DNA of 64,000 bases from Distichodus sexfasciatus (GCA_032718565.1 JAVGVS010000024.1:3197213-3261212), one strand, 5' to 3'; counted from the stretch's first letter, positions 45,301 to 60,300 are shown. The notes: generated from the letters alone by a model not told the origin. Numbers and translations: made by a program.

Positions 45301-48300
45301 CATCAGAGATTCTGTTACAGTACCGCGTACAGAAAGCACAGGGGACTCTTTTGGGTCCCTAATCTAAAGCCTCATCATTCGTGTATTTGCACGTTTCTGG
45401 CCTGAGGTACTGACGTTCATGTCCGCTCTCATCACTCTCCGGTGGCAAGGTGAGGGGCGCTGGTGTTTCCACAGGGAGCCAGGTGGGGTCAGAGAGTGTG
45501 TTTCTTTTTGGGGGTGACGAGGGGTGAAAGGTGGTGCGGGTGAGGCGGGGTAAAGGGTACTGACCTGTGGGGGACTGGGGCAGGCGGGACATGCGGTGGC
45601 CTGAACTCTGCAGGTTAGCCTCCATGCTGCGGCTGTTTCTGACTGCCTCCAAGGAGCGCAGGCTGGTGCGTGGGGCCAAGTTAGGCATGCTGTGTCTTAA
45701 CTCCTCTGTAAGCCCCAAACACACACACACACACACAAAATCTGCTTTACACTCACTCCACTGCTGTTTCTCCTCAAATATAGTGCAAAAAAAGGACAAA
45801 GGCTTCATGCATAGCCTTGTCCTTTTGATGAAAGCGTGGAATTGAGCCACTAGGTCTGAGCGATACAACCCCAAATCAATGACAATTAAATACTGTACCT
45901 GAATGATTAATGCAGACTTTTTGGTTCTTTTTGGCCCTCATAATTCACTATCCAGGTTTGTACTGTAAGTATGCTAAACTATCAAAGCTGGAATATTTTA
46001 TCCAACAAAATAGTGCTTATCGTTGTGATTTAATAATCATTGAAGGAAAACACACAAAGATGTAGTAACAGGCTGGACAGGGCAGAGTCATGTGACTACA
46101 GATGCGGCAGTATGTTTTAAGGGGACAATCACTGGGTAAAGTATTGGGCAAATGGGCACAACTATGACTATAAGGTTCTGAATGACAGTTTTCATAAAAT
46201 TTTGATTAAATGCCCAGCCCTAATCACAGCAAACGTAACCGTTTTTTATCCTTAAATCATGGAGATTTCTTACTTTTTTGGGTTAATTAATCATGGCACG
46301 ATATCATTTTTTATGTCTGATACTGATATTGTAAATTTGTACATCTGGCGATAAGATACAAATCCACCACAGTATCTGATTCTTTTTTAAGCAGAAAACA
46401 GAAAATAATGCTTTAAAAAATGTCTGAATACATGACTGAGATTATTCTGTTCTGCTTCATGAAATATTCAACTTAAATCCTGTTTTCCTACTAAAACAAT
46501 GTAATAATAATTACACACCCATATGTATATGCTAAATGATTTATTATTAAAATAACCTCAAAAATGATTCCTTTAAACACTGTTGTGTAATTTAGTGACG
46601 CTCCCTAATCCTGCGGCGCTAAAAGCATCAGGAACACAGAGATTGTGAGTGTTGTTAAGGAAGTTAAACAGTATAATGGTGTGATGTGCTTTTGGGCTTG
46701 TAGTGTGTTGTGTGCTCATCGTCATTGTGAATGTTCAACAATAAACCAGCTTTACCTCAGTGCCACTTCCCATGTAAAACCAATTGAGCGTGCACACATT
46801 TACGTACAGATCGGCTCCATAGATCGACCCAATGCCGCCGATACGCGATCCAGCTGTTGGAGTCGTTATCAGACCGATATCACGTCCACGTGTCGGATCA
46901 GTGCCATCTCTAATATTAATGCGTTTGTGTTAACGGTGCCAATGCCAAGGAAAAACCTCCTCTCCTGCTGCAACCCAAGGCTTGACTATGAAAATAATCA
47001 CATTAAATCCAGGACAGAGAACATGTAGCTCTTATGCAAATTGATCCAGATTGCCTTGCGGAGAATTCTGAGTAAATGTGAAACTACACACACCCACAAC
47101 AACCAGTGTTTCTACTGAAATACAATGACTGGAAACATGAGAAGTTGGCAGAACAGATGCAGGCTTGTAAGACTTGCGCTGCAGAAAGCTGATACGCTCA
47201 CTATGCGCTGCAACCTTGAAGGTGTCATCTTAAAAACGCAGGCAGTGTTTTGTGTTGACTTTTTGCTACGGATGAATGATGTGTGACTAAACAGTCAACC
47301 AAAAGGGAAAGTTTTATTCCCGTTATACTGTTTTAACTTCAGAAGTCTAACCAATTTAAAAGCATTTGAGGTAACATACTGTAATCTCAGCCAAGTAACC
47401 AGATCACAACTTTTGCAAAAATGTCAGAAATCACATGTGGTGACATCATCCATATTTAAAATATGTGACCCTCCACGGCAAAACCAGTCGCTTGTCGCAA
47501 ATTTTCAAAATGAAGTTATTATGTTTTCATGAAAGGGCATAAATCAGGCTTCAAAACGATATGGAACCTATATGGAATGAATGAGACGACATATGACTGA
47601 GATATCAACATTCAAAGGAGTCGGGTTTCTCCTGTCACGCCAAGTGAGAAACAGAGAAATCTGCCTTTGAAGTTGACTATCGACGTAGCACTCACAGACG
47701 CTTGGTGCGGTCGCGGCTACGTTTGTATTTACGGTAGCCTACACTGCATTCACAGCCACACGGATAGCCTACCTGCGTTAGGTTAACTGAACTCGGGGGA
47801 CGAAGACGGATTCCGGAGAAATATCTTCATGCTAGTCAACCAGTGGATTTACCGTAAATATTGAAGTAGAGCGGTCAAAACAGAAACTTTTAACATTCTG
47901 CTGGAATTGAATTCCTCACCTCAAGAAAGTCACGTTTTTAGGATGGAAAGGGTAAGTTTTTCAGCCAAATTTATTCACAACAGTACAGTATAGACCTTCC
48001 ACTGTTTCAAAACACTAAAAACAAAAAATCCAACATTTTACCCCACGCAACATAAATGGCCGTTTTTCTCAGAAACCTCCATTGCGACAAGCGACTGGTT
48101 TTACCGTGGAGGGTCACATATATTACAACATTAACAATTCATTTTAGAAAATTGCAACCATTAAAGACCATGTTGACATATTTGATCTCTATGTAAAAAA
48201 GAAAAGTGTGCAAGTCAAATTGACATGTCAACCAAAATGCCTGAGGAACACAGTATCCATCAGTAGAAAGAACATACAAATTCAAAAATGCAGACACAAA

Positions 48301-51300
48301 GAAGAACAGAGGAACGCACACACAGGGACAATCTGAACCTGAAAATGTAAGTTGGCAATTTGTCATTTTCAAAAATCTGCCCTAAAAATGTGACCATCTC
48401 AAGTTTTAAATAAATTATTTGACAATGTTTAATGTGGGTGTTGAAATTAATCTCGTAATCGATGCATCATGATGCAGACGTAGATTATATCATGGGATCA
48501 CTTGGTGATTTTCTAGCTACAGTATAAAAATTCAAGTTAAAAAGAACATCCCAGCAGCAACTATGGCTGTCCAAAATCTGCATGCAATGTGAAGTAATGT
48601 AGAAAAATTAAGGGCATGCATCGTGACATCATATCGTTGAGTGAGGGTTCATTCCTCTAAATATTCAGTATATTTGATTAATCATTAATCAGTTTTATAA
48701 AACCAAAAGGTCTATCAACTACAATCAAATTACTTCAAGTTTATTTATATAAACTAATGTGCAGTTAAATGTAGGAAAATATATGTATTTAATGTACAGA
48801 GTATTCAGTTATGGAGATTGTTGAAGACAGATTTTTATTATTTATAAAAATCAATTTATTAAACTCTCCAACAATTTAACTTGTGTAAATCTTAATACGC
48901 TGTGTAATTCCATATTTCAGCTTGGACCTCTGTCATAAAATTGAAATGTATAAAGACCCAAATATATATATATATGTAAATATTTTAAAAACCTGTTGTC
49001 CTACCTTCGCTCCTAGCGAACTTGAGCAGCTCGGGGCCAGGTCCCTGCAGGGAGCGTCGAGGGGTGCGGGTGCGAGGGTCCCCTGGTGTGCTGGGCGACA
49101 GGCAGCGGGGTGAGGCGCGAGGCGAGGGTGAGTAGCGGTGGAGGCGCTGAGGCAGGGACGAGCAGCCGTCCTCTTCGTCCTCCAGGCTGTACGAGTCGAA
49201 CTCCTGGTCGCTGTAGGTGCCTCGACGCAGAGACTGCAGGGACGCGGCCGAGCTCCGACGCGATGCTGATGCTGAACTGGAGGCGTAGTCCTGCCTCAGA
49301 CCTTGAAACACAGGAACGGACATTAATTAAGCATTTTCACAAAAACGTAAGCTTGACTTGCTGAAGCTTTATGCTGACCAGAGGTGGGTGAAGGTCCAGA
49401 CTGCATCATCTGTTACAACTGATATGTAATTATTAGAGATGTAACCGATCCGATATGTGGATGGGTATCGGTCCGATAGCGGCTCAAACGGTGTACGCTC
49501 AGTTCGTTCTGCATCGGAAGTGGCACTGCGGTAAAGTAGAGCTGAAACCATTGTTCCAATAACTCCAATAATTCTATTACAAAAAATGGTCGAGGCATTT
49601 TTTCTAGAATGGAAGCTTGGTTTAATTCATTTTACTCGCTAGAGCAGCTCCGCTTGTATTCACACGGACGCTTAATAGTGACACACAACGTTTTCAGTGG
49701 CGCGATCAAGACGAGACCTGATCCCTCTGCATGTGAAAGTATTTGTGAGATGTTCCTGCACTAGAACACAAGTAAATTGCTAAAAACGCATAAATGACAT
49801 TTTTCTCGATCTAAACACACGTGCTGTGTTAATGAGCGCGTGCATGAGCACCGTTACTCGCTAAAAGGCTCCAGTTCGGTCAGAACGTCCCCTTTATTAC
49901 AGACACGAACCATATTTTAGCTGATAAATAACCACAACAACCAGCGTTCTACTCACAATTCTGCCGTTTATTTAGATTTTCCCGTAGAGCGTTTGTTCTA
50001 GAACGCACGCCCAACGCTTCATTGTGACGCGGCTCCGGGGACGCGCGGAGGATTGTGGGAAATGTAGTTCTCTGCAAAAGCAGCTCATTTTATAGGCCAA
50101 ATTGGTTCAAAATGACAAACTTCAGTATTTCATTTTCAACTGATCAAATTTTTTCCCAATTTTATAATGTTATAGTGTAATCAATAAGAAAGAAGAAATA
50201 TTTATGCCTAAACGATCAATTTTTGAGAACAAATAATTTAGCATATATGTGTGTAATTATTATTACATTGTTTTAGTAGGAAAACAGTATTTAAATCAAG
50301 CATTTCCTTAAGCATAATAATAATCTCAGTCATGTATTCAGACATTTTTAAAGCATTATTTTATGTTTTTAAAAAGACTGTGACTGTATCGGATTTGTAT
50401 CGGTATCGGCAGATATCCAATATCAGTATCGGACATAAAAAAGTGGTATCGCCCCATCTCTAGCAATTATACATACAATAATACTCTAGATACACTGATA
50501 TATATTGTCATTCACGACAGTACAGTGCCAAAGCCGGTGCTGGTTCTCATTCACAGCTCAAATCGGCTGAAGTTCACACTCGCTTGATTGAGAAGGTATC
50601 GAGTAGGGGTCGGAACTGAAAAGCAGTTCCAGTTCAATTGATCAGTTCCATCAGAATTGTACACCTCCAACGTCACTGATTCTTCTTAACGATTCTCTCT
50701 CTGAATCCTTCAGCACTTCTTATCACTGCGGACCGTCACATCCTTTTGTGGGTAGAAAAATGAGCACTGGAGCACATTTCCTGCCCAGAAACACAGCTTT
50801 TCATGCAGGATGGTTTAGATTGGCCTACAGGACACCGGGCCTCATTCACCAATGTTTTTCTTATATTTGTTACGGTTGGTGAAGAAGGCTCGCTGACCCT
50901 CATGTGAAACTGCTTGTAGGAAGTCTATCCTGAGACATTTTAGTGTAATGTAAATGAACCAAATTTGCTTATCTCGTCTGGGCTTCTAAAATTAAAAACC
51001 TTTTTCATACCGCTCAATTTGCATGTGTGACATCACAAGCAATACGAGAAACGCTGCCAAGTGCTGCCTAGGGACGGGAGAAAGTCGGCTGTACTCACTC
51101 TCCTCCTGGAGCCGAGCCATTATCTGCACGTCGGTCAGGTCCTGCAGCTTGTAGCCCATGGAGATGGAGTCGTCTGACGTGCTCAGCTCGCTATCGATGG
51201 AGGACTGTGAGCTCAGGGCTGACTGCATGAAACCTACAAATTTGCACACGGAAAAAGAAAAGCAGGACTGGAATGAAGCTCAAACTTCTGCAAGAAGCAC

Positions 51301-54300
51301 ATGCAGCAGCCACAACAAGACAGACCAGGAGCAGGTTAATAAGCAAAAATTGTACAAACCATCGCCAGCGTCACCTTTTGTCTTTCCCCTAAGTGTTCTA
51401 TGTACTTAACATTCATTTATTCATCGATTGATCCTTATCCGAACCACCTAATCCCAACCGGGGCACCGGAGCCTATCCCTGGAACTACGGGCACAAGGTG
51501 GGGACCAACCCTGGGCATTCGCCAACGCACCGCAGGGTACACACACACACAGTCACACTCTCATCCCTTACGGGGCCAATTTAAAGTCGGCATCAACCTA
51601 TATTGTAGTGCTGGGCGATAAAACGATCTCAATATTTTATCGAGAAAAATGTGATGACGATAACGATGATAAACTAAGCTATAAAATTCGATCATACTTG
51701 TTTGTCCGCTATGCGACAGCGCGTTGAGATAGACAGTATCTTTGGCCAATCACGTAGCTTGGCATAACGCCAGCACAACAGCCAATCGCGCCCAATGATG
51801 CAATGCAATGATTTGCCCATAACACACGAAAAAGCCGCGCGGTAAACATTAGCGGCCGCGTGCCGAGATATACTTAACGTTCAGAGCGCTTATGCACGCG
51901 CATCACGGCTGGCACGTGTTCTCAGCGTTCTCTTGACGCATCCGCTGAGCATGTCGTCATAAATTTATGAAAGCTGCAGCACCTCTTGAAGAATGGGGCA
52001 GCTGTATGTTAAAGTTTTGCCACGTGACGTCAGCATCGTTGTTTACTATCAACACAGCTGAACGGTTTCGCCGTTTTTTTTTGCACCTTTGTAACATCCG
52101 AATGCAAATAATTTTTTATCTTCCTCATTTCACAGTGAAATGTTTTCTCTAACTGCCGCTTTCTACTTCTTCCTCTTCTTCTGTCACTTAACGGCAGACT
52201 GGACGCTTTTACGGTGTACACTGCCACCTGTCGGAGTCCTCAAGATTAAGCGCAAGCGCACCCGTCCCGTAGCGTTGAGCATGTCGCGGCCCTTAGAAAA
52301 GATGCCGCGGTGAGTGAAAAAGGTGATGGAAATGCAGCGCTTTATAGTTACGGCGGACGCTTTGACAACAAATGCCGCCTGGGGAAAAACTAAGAACGTG
52401 ATAAAATACGAACGTGAAAGTACCAGGTGACGCTTTTCGTAACTTAGCAACAACAAGCACCGAGAAAGCGCTCAGGAAGTGAATTTTTTTTCCCCCAGTT
52501 CTCAGGGCTCTTCAAGTAGAAATTTGTTGAAAATTATTTGTTGAATATTGTTTGATTATTTTAACTTGTTCATTCAGTCTGTATAAGAATTTAAAAAAAC
52601 AAAACATAAAAAAAACAATATGACAATATATTGTGATAATTATCGAAATCGATCAATATGACAAAAAATATCATGATAATGTTTTTGTTCATATCGCCCA
52701 GCTCTACTATATTGCATGCTTTTTGGACCGTGGGAGGAAACTGGAAGAAACCTACGTTAAAAACACAGAAAGAGCATGCAAACGCCACACAGAGTGACCC
52801 TACGGCCGACGCGGGGATCAAACCCAGGACCTTCTCACTGTGAGGCGGCAACATCCTTGTCATATGAGACAGGTTCCTGTTTTTCAGTGCCTTAACTTGA
52901 CCGTCTTGCTTGGGTGTGGCATTGAGTCGGGAAATGCCAACCTGCGATGCAGGAAAAGGCAATCAATCTTAGTCTGAGCCCATACCACTTCAACCTGAAC
53001 ATTTGGCAGGCAGACGTGTTTGCCACACACCCTGTGCACACCACCTGTTCAGTTCACACAAGCATTACTGCCAGCAGGAAACAATCATCCACATTTTCCA
53101 GACCCTCCAGGAGGTAGAGATCACAGCTATTAATGCAAATTCAGCCAATCCCCATAAATTCTTGCCACCTTGCAACTTAGACTAATTACTGCAACGTTTC
53201 CGCAATTTTTGACCAATCATTGTAGCTTCTCGCAAAGCCACACGTCAGCAAACTCACTCCCTTGTTACGTTTGGAAATCGTAGAAAAGGTGATTAAAAAC
53301 GCCTCAGATTTACCTTCAAAAATAACGAAATGATTAATAGTTAATAAAAATAGTAGCAGTTTTGTCAGTCAGTCAGAGAGTCATTATCTGAACCGCTTAA
53401 TCCCTAGCGGAGTCGTGGGGACCGGAGCCTATCCCGGACTACAGGCGCGAGGCGGGCACCAACTCTGGGCGGGCGCCGACACACCGCAGGGCGCATAATG
53501 GTCTTATTTCCTTCATTTTAATGAAGTGTTAACGAATAATTAGAAAGGGGGAAACTCGCAACTTCTTTCCACAACTTTATTGCAACTAAACACCTAAAAC
53601 CACTGTCATTTTATAGGAAAGCTGCTGCAAAATCAGGCATTTTAAGCTGAAACAATCTCAAAAAAGGACTGTGAACTCCTGGAGGGACTGATTTTCACAA
53701 AATTATTTTATTTAAAAAAATATTACCGCCCAACACCCCAATCCTTCTGCTGAGTACACTTGTGCGCGTGGTGTGTGCACGTGTGTTTGCTCTAAGAGCG
53801 GTTTGTGTTTGCAGTGAGGCAGAACCGATGCGCCTGAAGCGTTGTGTTAAGGTCATGCCGTACCTGAGCTGCCACAGGTTAGTAGGGTTTTGTTAGTTGA
53901 TTTGTGGTACCCAGGGGAGAGTAAGGGACCGCCTGCCGACCCAGCATCAGCCGCCGTCGCCGTGGAGCTGGAAGACGGGCTGCAGTACATGGTCCTCCAT
54001 CTTGAGGCTGCAGAACAGGGAAAGGCCAAAAAGTAGCATTGGAATTAGCATTATAGCATATCATAATGAACCAGACAGAGAAACACGCTGGTTATTTGGA
54101 GCATAGTTACGGAAGAGGATTAGGGCCACTAAAAAAAAAAAAAAAAAAAGAGTCATAGCTTATTCTGAAAATAAAGTCAGAATTCTGACTTTAATCTCAC
54201 AATTCTGACTTTAATCTCACAATTAATCTAAAAAAAAAGTCAGAATTGTGAGATTAAAGTCAGAATTGTGAGATTAAAGTCAGAATTCTGACTTTATTCT

Positions 54301-57300
54301 CAGAATAAGCTATGACCCTTTTTTTTTAGTGGCCCTAATCCTCTTCCGTACATAGTCTCTGCAGCAAAGAGTCCGCAGCCAGAGGGCTAGTGTCTGATTT
54401 CATTCATTCAATTGATGCTAAAAATTGCAGAACAAAAATAAATAACATGTACTCTCCAAAAATTTGTCATCTAGGTTTATTGTGTCTGTTGCCCAATTTA
54501 GTTTTCTCCTGTTTCTTCATCGATGGCCAGTTTTTGACCAGAGATGCATCTTTGTCAGTCCGAACTGACACGTAAAGCAATACTTTAGCAAGGGTGGTGG
54601 TGGTGGTCTAGTGCTCAGGGTAATCGCCTCTGGACCAAGAGGTTGTGGGTTCGAATCCTGTCACCGGCATTACCATAATTGGGTCCCTGAGCAAGACCCT
54701 TAACCCCAAGTTGCTCCAGGGAGAAGTTGCTCTGAATACGAGTGTTTGCTAAATGCCATAAAATGCCACTAATGTGTGCGGTCACGCTAAAGTATCGCCA
54801 TTCGGTTGGTTAATTAAGCAGTCCGATAAGTTCAATACCACATGGGTAGATTATACAGTCAACACCTCTGCCCCTTTTAACGTTATAGTGAACCTTAAAA
54901 ATAAATCCCTACGCTGACATTTTCCAATAGTTTCTGGATTAAAACAAGTCATACATGTTCAAATTAGATCGCTTCAGCAGTGTCATCGCGATGAGAACGT
55001 GTCCACGAGCATTAATTAAATCAACACGTCACGCTACAGCGTTTTTTCCGTTGCTTGGTATATGACTCATTTTAATGACTGATCTACACAAAGTCTGTTT
55101 GATTAGATGGATCAGGATGAAAGGTCCTGCTACGAGGTTGTTATTTTTTCACAATTTTCTTTTATATATTTAGAAAATAAAAAGATTTGATGAAAAATAT
55201 GATTATGGAACTGACACCGTTATATATATACACACATAAAACAATGTCAGTACCATACGCATGTCATTCATCAAATCTTACTTGAAAAACAAGAAGCAAG
55301 AAAATAAAGAACACAGTTACTCTAATCTGCCAGGCCACATGACCACATCCCATGTTTCCTGCCTAATATTAGTTTTTGTAATATGGTGGAAAGGATAATC
55401 TTTCATTTTCTTAAGCAAAATATTAGTAATTTCCTCCTTCCTGCTCTAACCACAGGCTTGACTCTGCGTTCCGTAAGAATCATTTCAGGTTCATGAAGAC
55501 CTGGACTAATGGAACTCCACCTCAGAGTCACTAGTGGTGTGACTAAATAAGCGACTGGACGCAAATATTTGTCTACACAAATGTGTTCCACTCCTCTTCC
55601 ACAGATATGCTAACACTTCAGGGACATGCTCAGGTGCTAATCTCATGTATAGCTATGAAAACTCACACACATGAACACACACACGCACACAAACATACAA
55701 TATCTCTGAGCCTTATATAACACTGTTATGCAGACGCGGTAGTTAGATAGGTCAAGCCACATGTACATGTAGAGTCGTATAGAACCCTCACTGTCAAAAT
55801 GATAAATAGTCACTAATGATAATGAGATGTTTCACTTGTCTCTCCAGACTGTATTGCATGTTGTTGCTTGGGGTTAACATCTCACTTAGTCTGACGCCTC
55901 CTTGCTAAAATATAAGTCATAGCAATTTCTGCTGCTCCACTGGATCGGATCTTGTACTCACTACAAACACAGTTCGTCTGTAATCTGCCTGAGACCGCCT
56001 CCTCCAGACTGTCCTGCCCCACTTTGTCTGTGCAGCTTTTCAGTCATCCAGGACTTGAAAACATACTAGACCTACCTTGAATGTTAGCTCGGACTTTATA
56101 AAAGATACTGTTGTAGTTAATAGACTGTGTGTATATTATTTTTCATGTTGAACCTGGTACAGATCTAATGCGCATTCAGTGTAAAAGGCTCTAAGACAAT
56201 AACTGTAGGCTGAATACTGCATGTAAGCTAATTGTCTCTCTTTCTACCTCTAGTTTAAAGTGTATATTTTATATATTCTATTTATATTTGGCCTATTCCA
56301 TGTATCTTAATTGTTCTTTGTTCCTTGCACTGCTGAAACCGGCCACTTCGTCTCGTCTCTCTGTATACTTGTCCAGTATATAGTGGAGTTTACTTGGACT
56401 TTGAAAATGGACTTGAGAGTCTTAAGCGATAGCAACTGGAGTTCTTTTAGATTGCTGAAGACATTTCACCTCTCATCTGAAAGGCTTCTTCAGTTCTCAT
56501 AGGGAGTCTTGGGTATTTAAATATCTATCAACATCAATAGCATCGAGCTCACCGCTTCGAGCTCACGGTGTGGTCAGATATCATACATATTGTAAGGTTC
56601 CTCGCCCAGCAAGCGGGGAGGCCTCAGCTGGTTTCAGCACTTTTACTAAGCATCCCAAAACAGGTGACTATGGGCTGTTGCTTTTAGTGTTTCAACAGGG
56701 ATGGAATTGAAGGTTTAATCAGCATAGGATACCGTCTCATATCTACAGCAGGCTCCTGAATTGTATCGAAATCATATTGACTTTGTGATATCAGCAGTCA
56801 TCGAATAACTGTCCACTCAAATCGATACCAATCGATATCATGTTGTATTGTGACGAGTAAGTGCCGAGCCGATTATCGGGACCGATATTAGGCATTTTGC
56901 AGATTATTGGTGTCGGTGTTTCATTTTGATCTTTGCCTATATTAAGTAATTAGAACTTGTGCTACTGTGGCTCCACAGCCGTCTCTTCTCTCTGTGCTGT
57001 TTCCTCTCAGCTCGCTGCTTCATTTAATGTCCCGCCTACAACAGTCTCTGACTGGCTATATGTCACACTCACACACAAGAGCGGCGTGAAGGAGAGGGGA
57101 GGTTCTGCTGAGCTTGGTGTTTGTAAAATTCAAATTTCTGACAGATTTTTTTCTTCTTTCTTTTTCTGCATATCCGTTATATATTAGTTATCAGCCCCGT
57201 TAACTAGCAATAATCTGTATCGATATCGACTCTGAAAAAGCAATATCGGCCGACCTGCAATACAGTTTATTAAGTAAACATAGGTATCGGATCAGTAATC

Positions 57301-60300
57301 GGCCCATACCCAAAGCCGAGGTATCGGTATGGGTCCTGAAAAAGTTGAATCGGTGCCCCGCTTCCAGCCTCCAGAAAGACTGGGAGTACAAACGGCCTAA
57401 CAGACAGCGCAGTGTTTTGTCAACATGTGTTCACACTTCCTGACTTCACCCTCCCAAAATACATACTTTGGTCCAAGCGGCTTATCAGCGTCCTGCATGC
57501 TGCCTCCGTCTCGGGACTCGGGTGATCCAGCACCTTCCTGCACCACTTTAGAGGAGACTCAGGGCCCTGTTCAGCCAAGGCCTGCTTCTTTGGGGAGACG
57601 TAGAGCCTGCAGAGGACGACACGAGAGGGACAGGTCAAGCCGGTTTGTCCCGGTACGCCTGCATTACAACAGGGATACAGAAGACTGCACAAAGAGTATA
57701 AATGATTTACCAGGACATGCGTGGCATATGAGCAGTGTAACGGTCTGTAAAACTGAAATGGGAATGTCCCCTCACGGTCAAACCACGTCAATTTCACTTG
57801 TTTATTCACGCAATCAACATACGAGTGCTAGTGAGGCATGAAGCGTGACAGTTATCTCGTAATGCATATTGTATAGCAAGCAAACTATGTTACGACATGC
57901 TGCTTTCTGAAAATCTATTTAGAACAGAGACAAATGAAAAACTTTGGCTCCCCGGGAAGATTTAGTGTCAGTTCAGTTACTTTGCAGTAAGAGCATTTAT
58001 TCTAGAAAAAGCCAACTTCATTTACAAAACATAGTCCAGCGAATACAAAAAGCACTTCACCAAGCTGTGTTAACAATGACGACCATTTTTTTAATCCTGT
58101 GATGAAATATATTTGTCTTTGGCTTTCTACCAGTGCAACCAGAATCATTTCAGCATCAGCATGTTATTTCTGACAGGAATAAATCCTTTCCGACAATTAA
58201 AGCTCAAACGTACCAACATAATAAAAATGAGTGGCTTTACACCAGCAGTAGCGCTGCTCCTAACCAGGACAACTTGACAACACACTCACTGTAAATCAGG
58301 AGGTGTGTGTGTTAAATAAGATGCCAAACAAAGACATGCTCAAATGACATCCAGGTAAAAGTAAATACGCTGTCAGAACACACATTCACCCATGTGACAC
58401 CGTGGGCAAACTGTGGGCTTGCATGACGTAACAGTGCAAAGAGACGCGTTCGACAGGCCTGTCTGCAAATACAATGACATTCACAACTTTGGTCACAAGA
58501 CCCATCCGTAGGTGAGAACGGGGTGAGCAGCATGACGCGTTCGATTCCATTTGCCTTACAAGACACTGCAGGTACCGTGATGCACCTCCAGCTCCAATTA
58601 GTTATTATTTTGATAATCAACCAATTTGACTATTATTTTATCAATTCATTGATTAGTCAGTGGCGTAAATAGTGGGCACTGCTCCAGTTCTAGTGCACGT
58701 TTTACTAAACCTGCTCAAGTCTACACGTGAGTGAATGTCATCCTGTTGCCCAGTCTCTGACTTAACACAAGATTCCACTACAGGGTTCCTACATGTGTTC
58801 CATTTCAAAATTCCAGACTTTTTCCATACTCAAATGTTCAAACTTTGCATATAAAGGGCCCTATGAAATCTGTTTTGTTTTCCTAAATTCCGTTTTATTT
58901 TTTCCTAAATGCTGTTTTTTTCCATTTTTATTCTTCTGAATTCCGTTTTTTACGTTATAATCATATTTATTCACCTAAAAAATATCAAATTATGGAGTGG
59001 ATGGGAAAAAAGAACAATGCAATAGAAAAAAAAAATCTCACATTCAACTTCAACAAAGTGCTGGGGTTCAGCAGAACATTTACTGCTTTGGTAAAACATT
59101 TACCTGTAAACAACAAAAACCAACCAAAACCAAACGTTTCTGATGTGAGTGTTTGACTGTAGGTGGTCGTCACGTGTTCTTGCGGGTGCAGTCTATCGTG
59201 TGCTGGCAAAACTTACAAAAGAGTTGTTCTCCCGATTCATAAAAATCATGTGGGTATTGTTCTGCTCTAAACTTAGCGCCAACACTCCAATTCCATCATT
59301 TTTTTTGAGGACTTCGGTGTTTCAGCCTCTTCACCATAGCTGACCGTTGACGTTTCCCCCTCTGTGTCTGTGCGTTTGTGTGTGTGGAAAGCTGAGTCCC
59401 GCCTCAACAGGTAACACGTACAGGGGGCTGCAGCGGCCAAAACCGATTAGAAACCATTGCTTTGCTTTGCCCACACACCGATATCAGCCAATTATACGAC
59501 GTTCCGCGTTTTACAACGGATTCCATTTTATTTGTTGAATTCCGTGATTCCGTCCGTGTTTTCCACATCGCGCAAATCATAGGGCCCTACATATATGTGT
59601 AAAGACACAAGACAGCTGTCTGCAGAGCGCCGCATCCCCTCAGGACTTCAGGATTAGAGCTGCTCTAATGTAAATACGGAGCAAATCAATAACAGGCATC
59701 GAGAGCGTTCGCAGTTCTCCACTGAGAGCCAAGTTCATTAGGAAGCTGCCGTGTGGGCGAACAAAAGACTGACCCGACGAGGCTCGTCTCCCTTTAGAGA
59801 CATACAAAGGCACTAAGATACCACAGGGAGGAACAATATAGTTGCCTGTAGCATCGAGTTCACAGATACAGTAGCAAAGGTGGGACCGCAGCGGTTCTCG
59901 AGATGTAGATCCTCACTAACGCTGTTTGAATCACCAAAGTGAAAATTAACCATCGGCTGATAATTACTTCTTTAAAGTCATCAGTATCGACCGATGCTTA
60001 GATTTGCCCGATATTTCCAGTCCGATATGAATGCACACATCATAATGCCTATGCTCAAGCAAAATATTATCCAGTTACAGTGAACTTACAACAAAAAAGT
60101 AGCGTCAGATTACACTTAAATGCAACTACTACCCTCTCTGCACAATAATTCTCTAAAAAAAAAAAAATCAGCATCACATGTGGTCTGGCAGCAGCCAAAG
60201 CAGTTTACCGGCCAGCCCTGAGCAGATTACGACTCTCATAAACGGATTATAAAACGTTGTGGTCATGTTAACCCAATACGCCACATATGGACAGACTATT

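Noticed and set aside
54600..54665. tRNA gene with perfect B-box
   Set aside because: The acceptor stem does not pair and a SINE body follows immediately.
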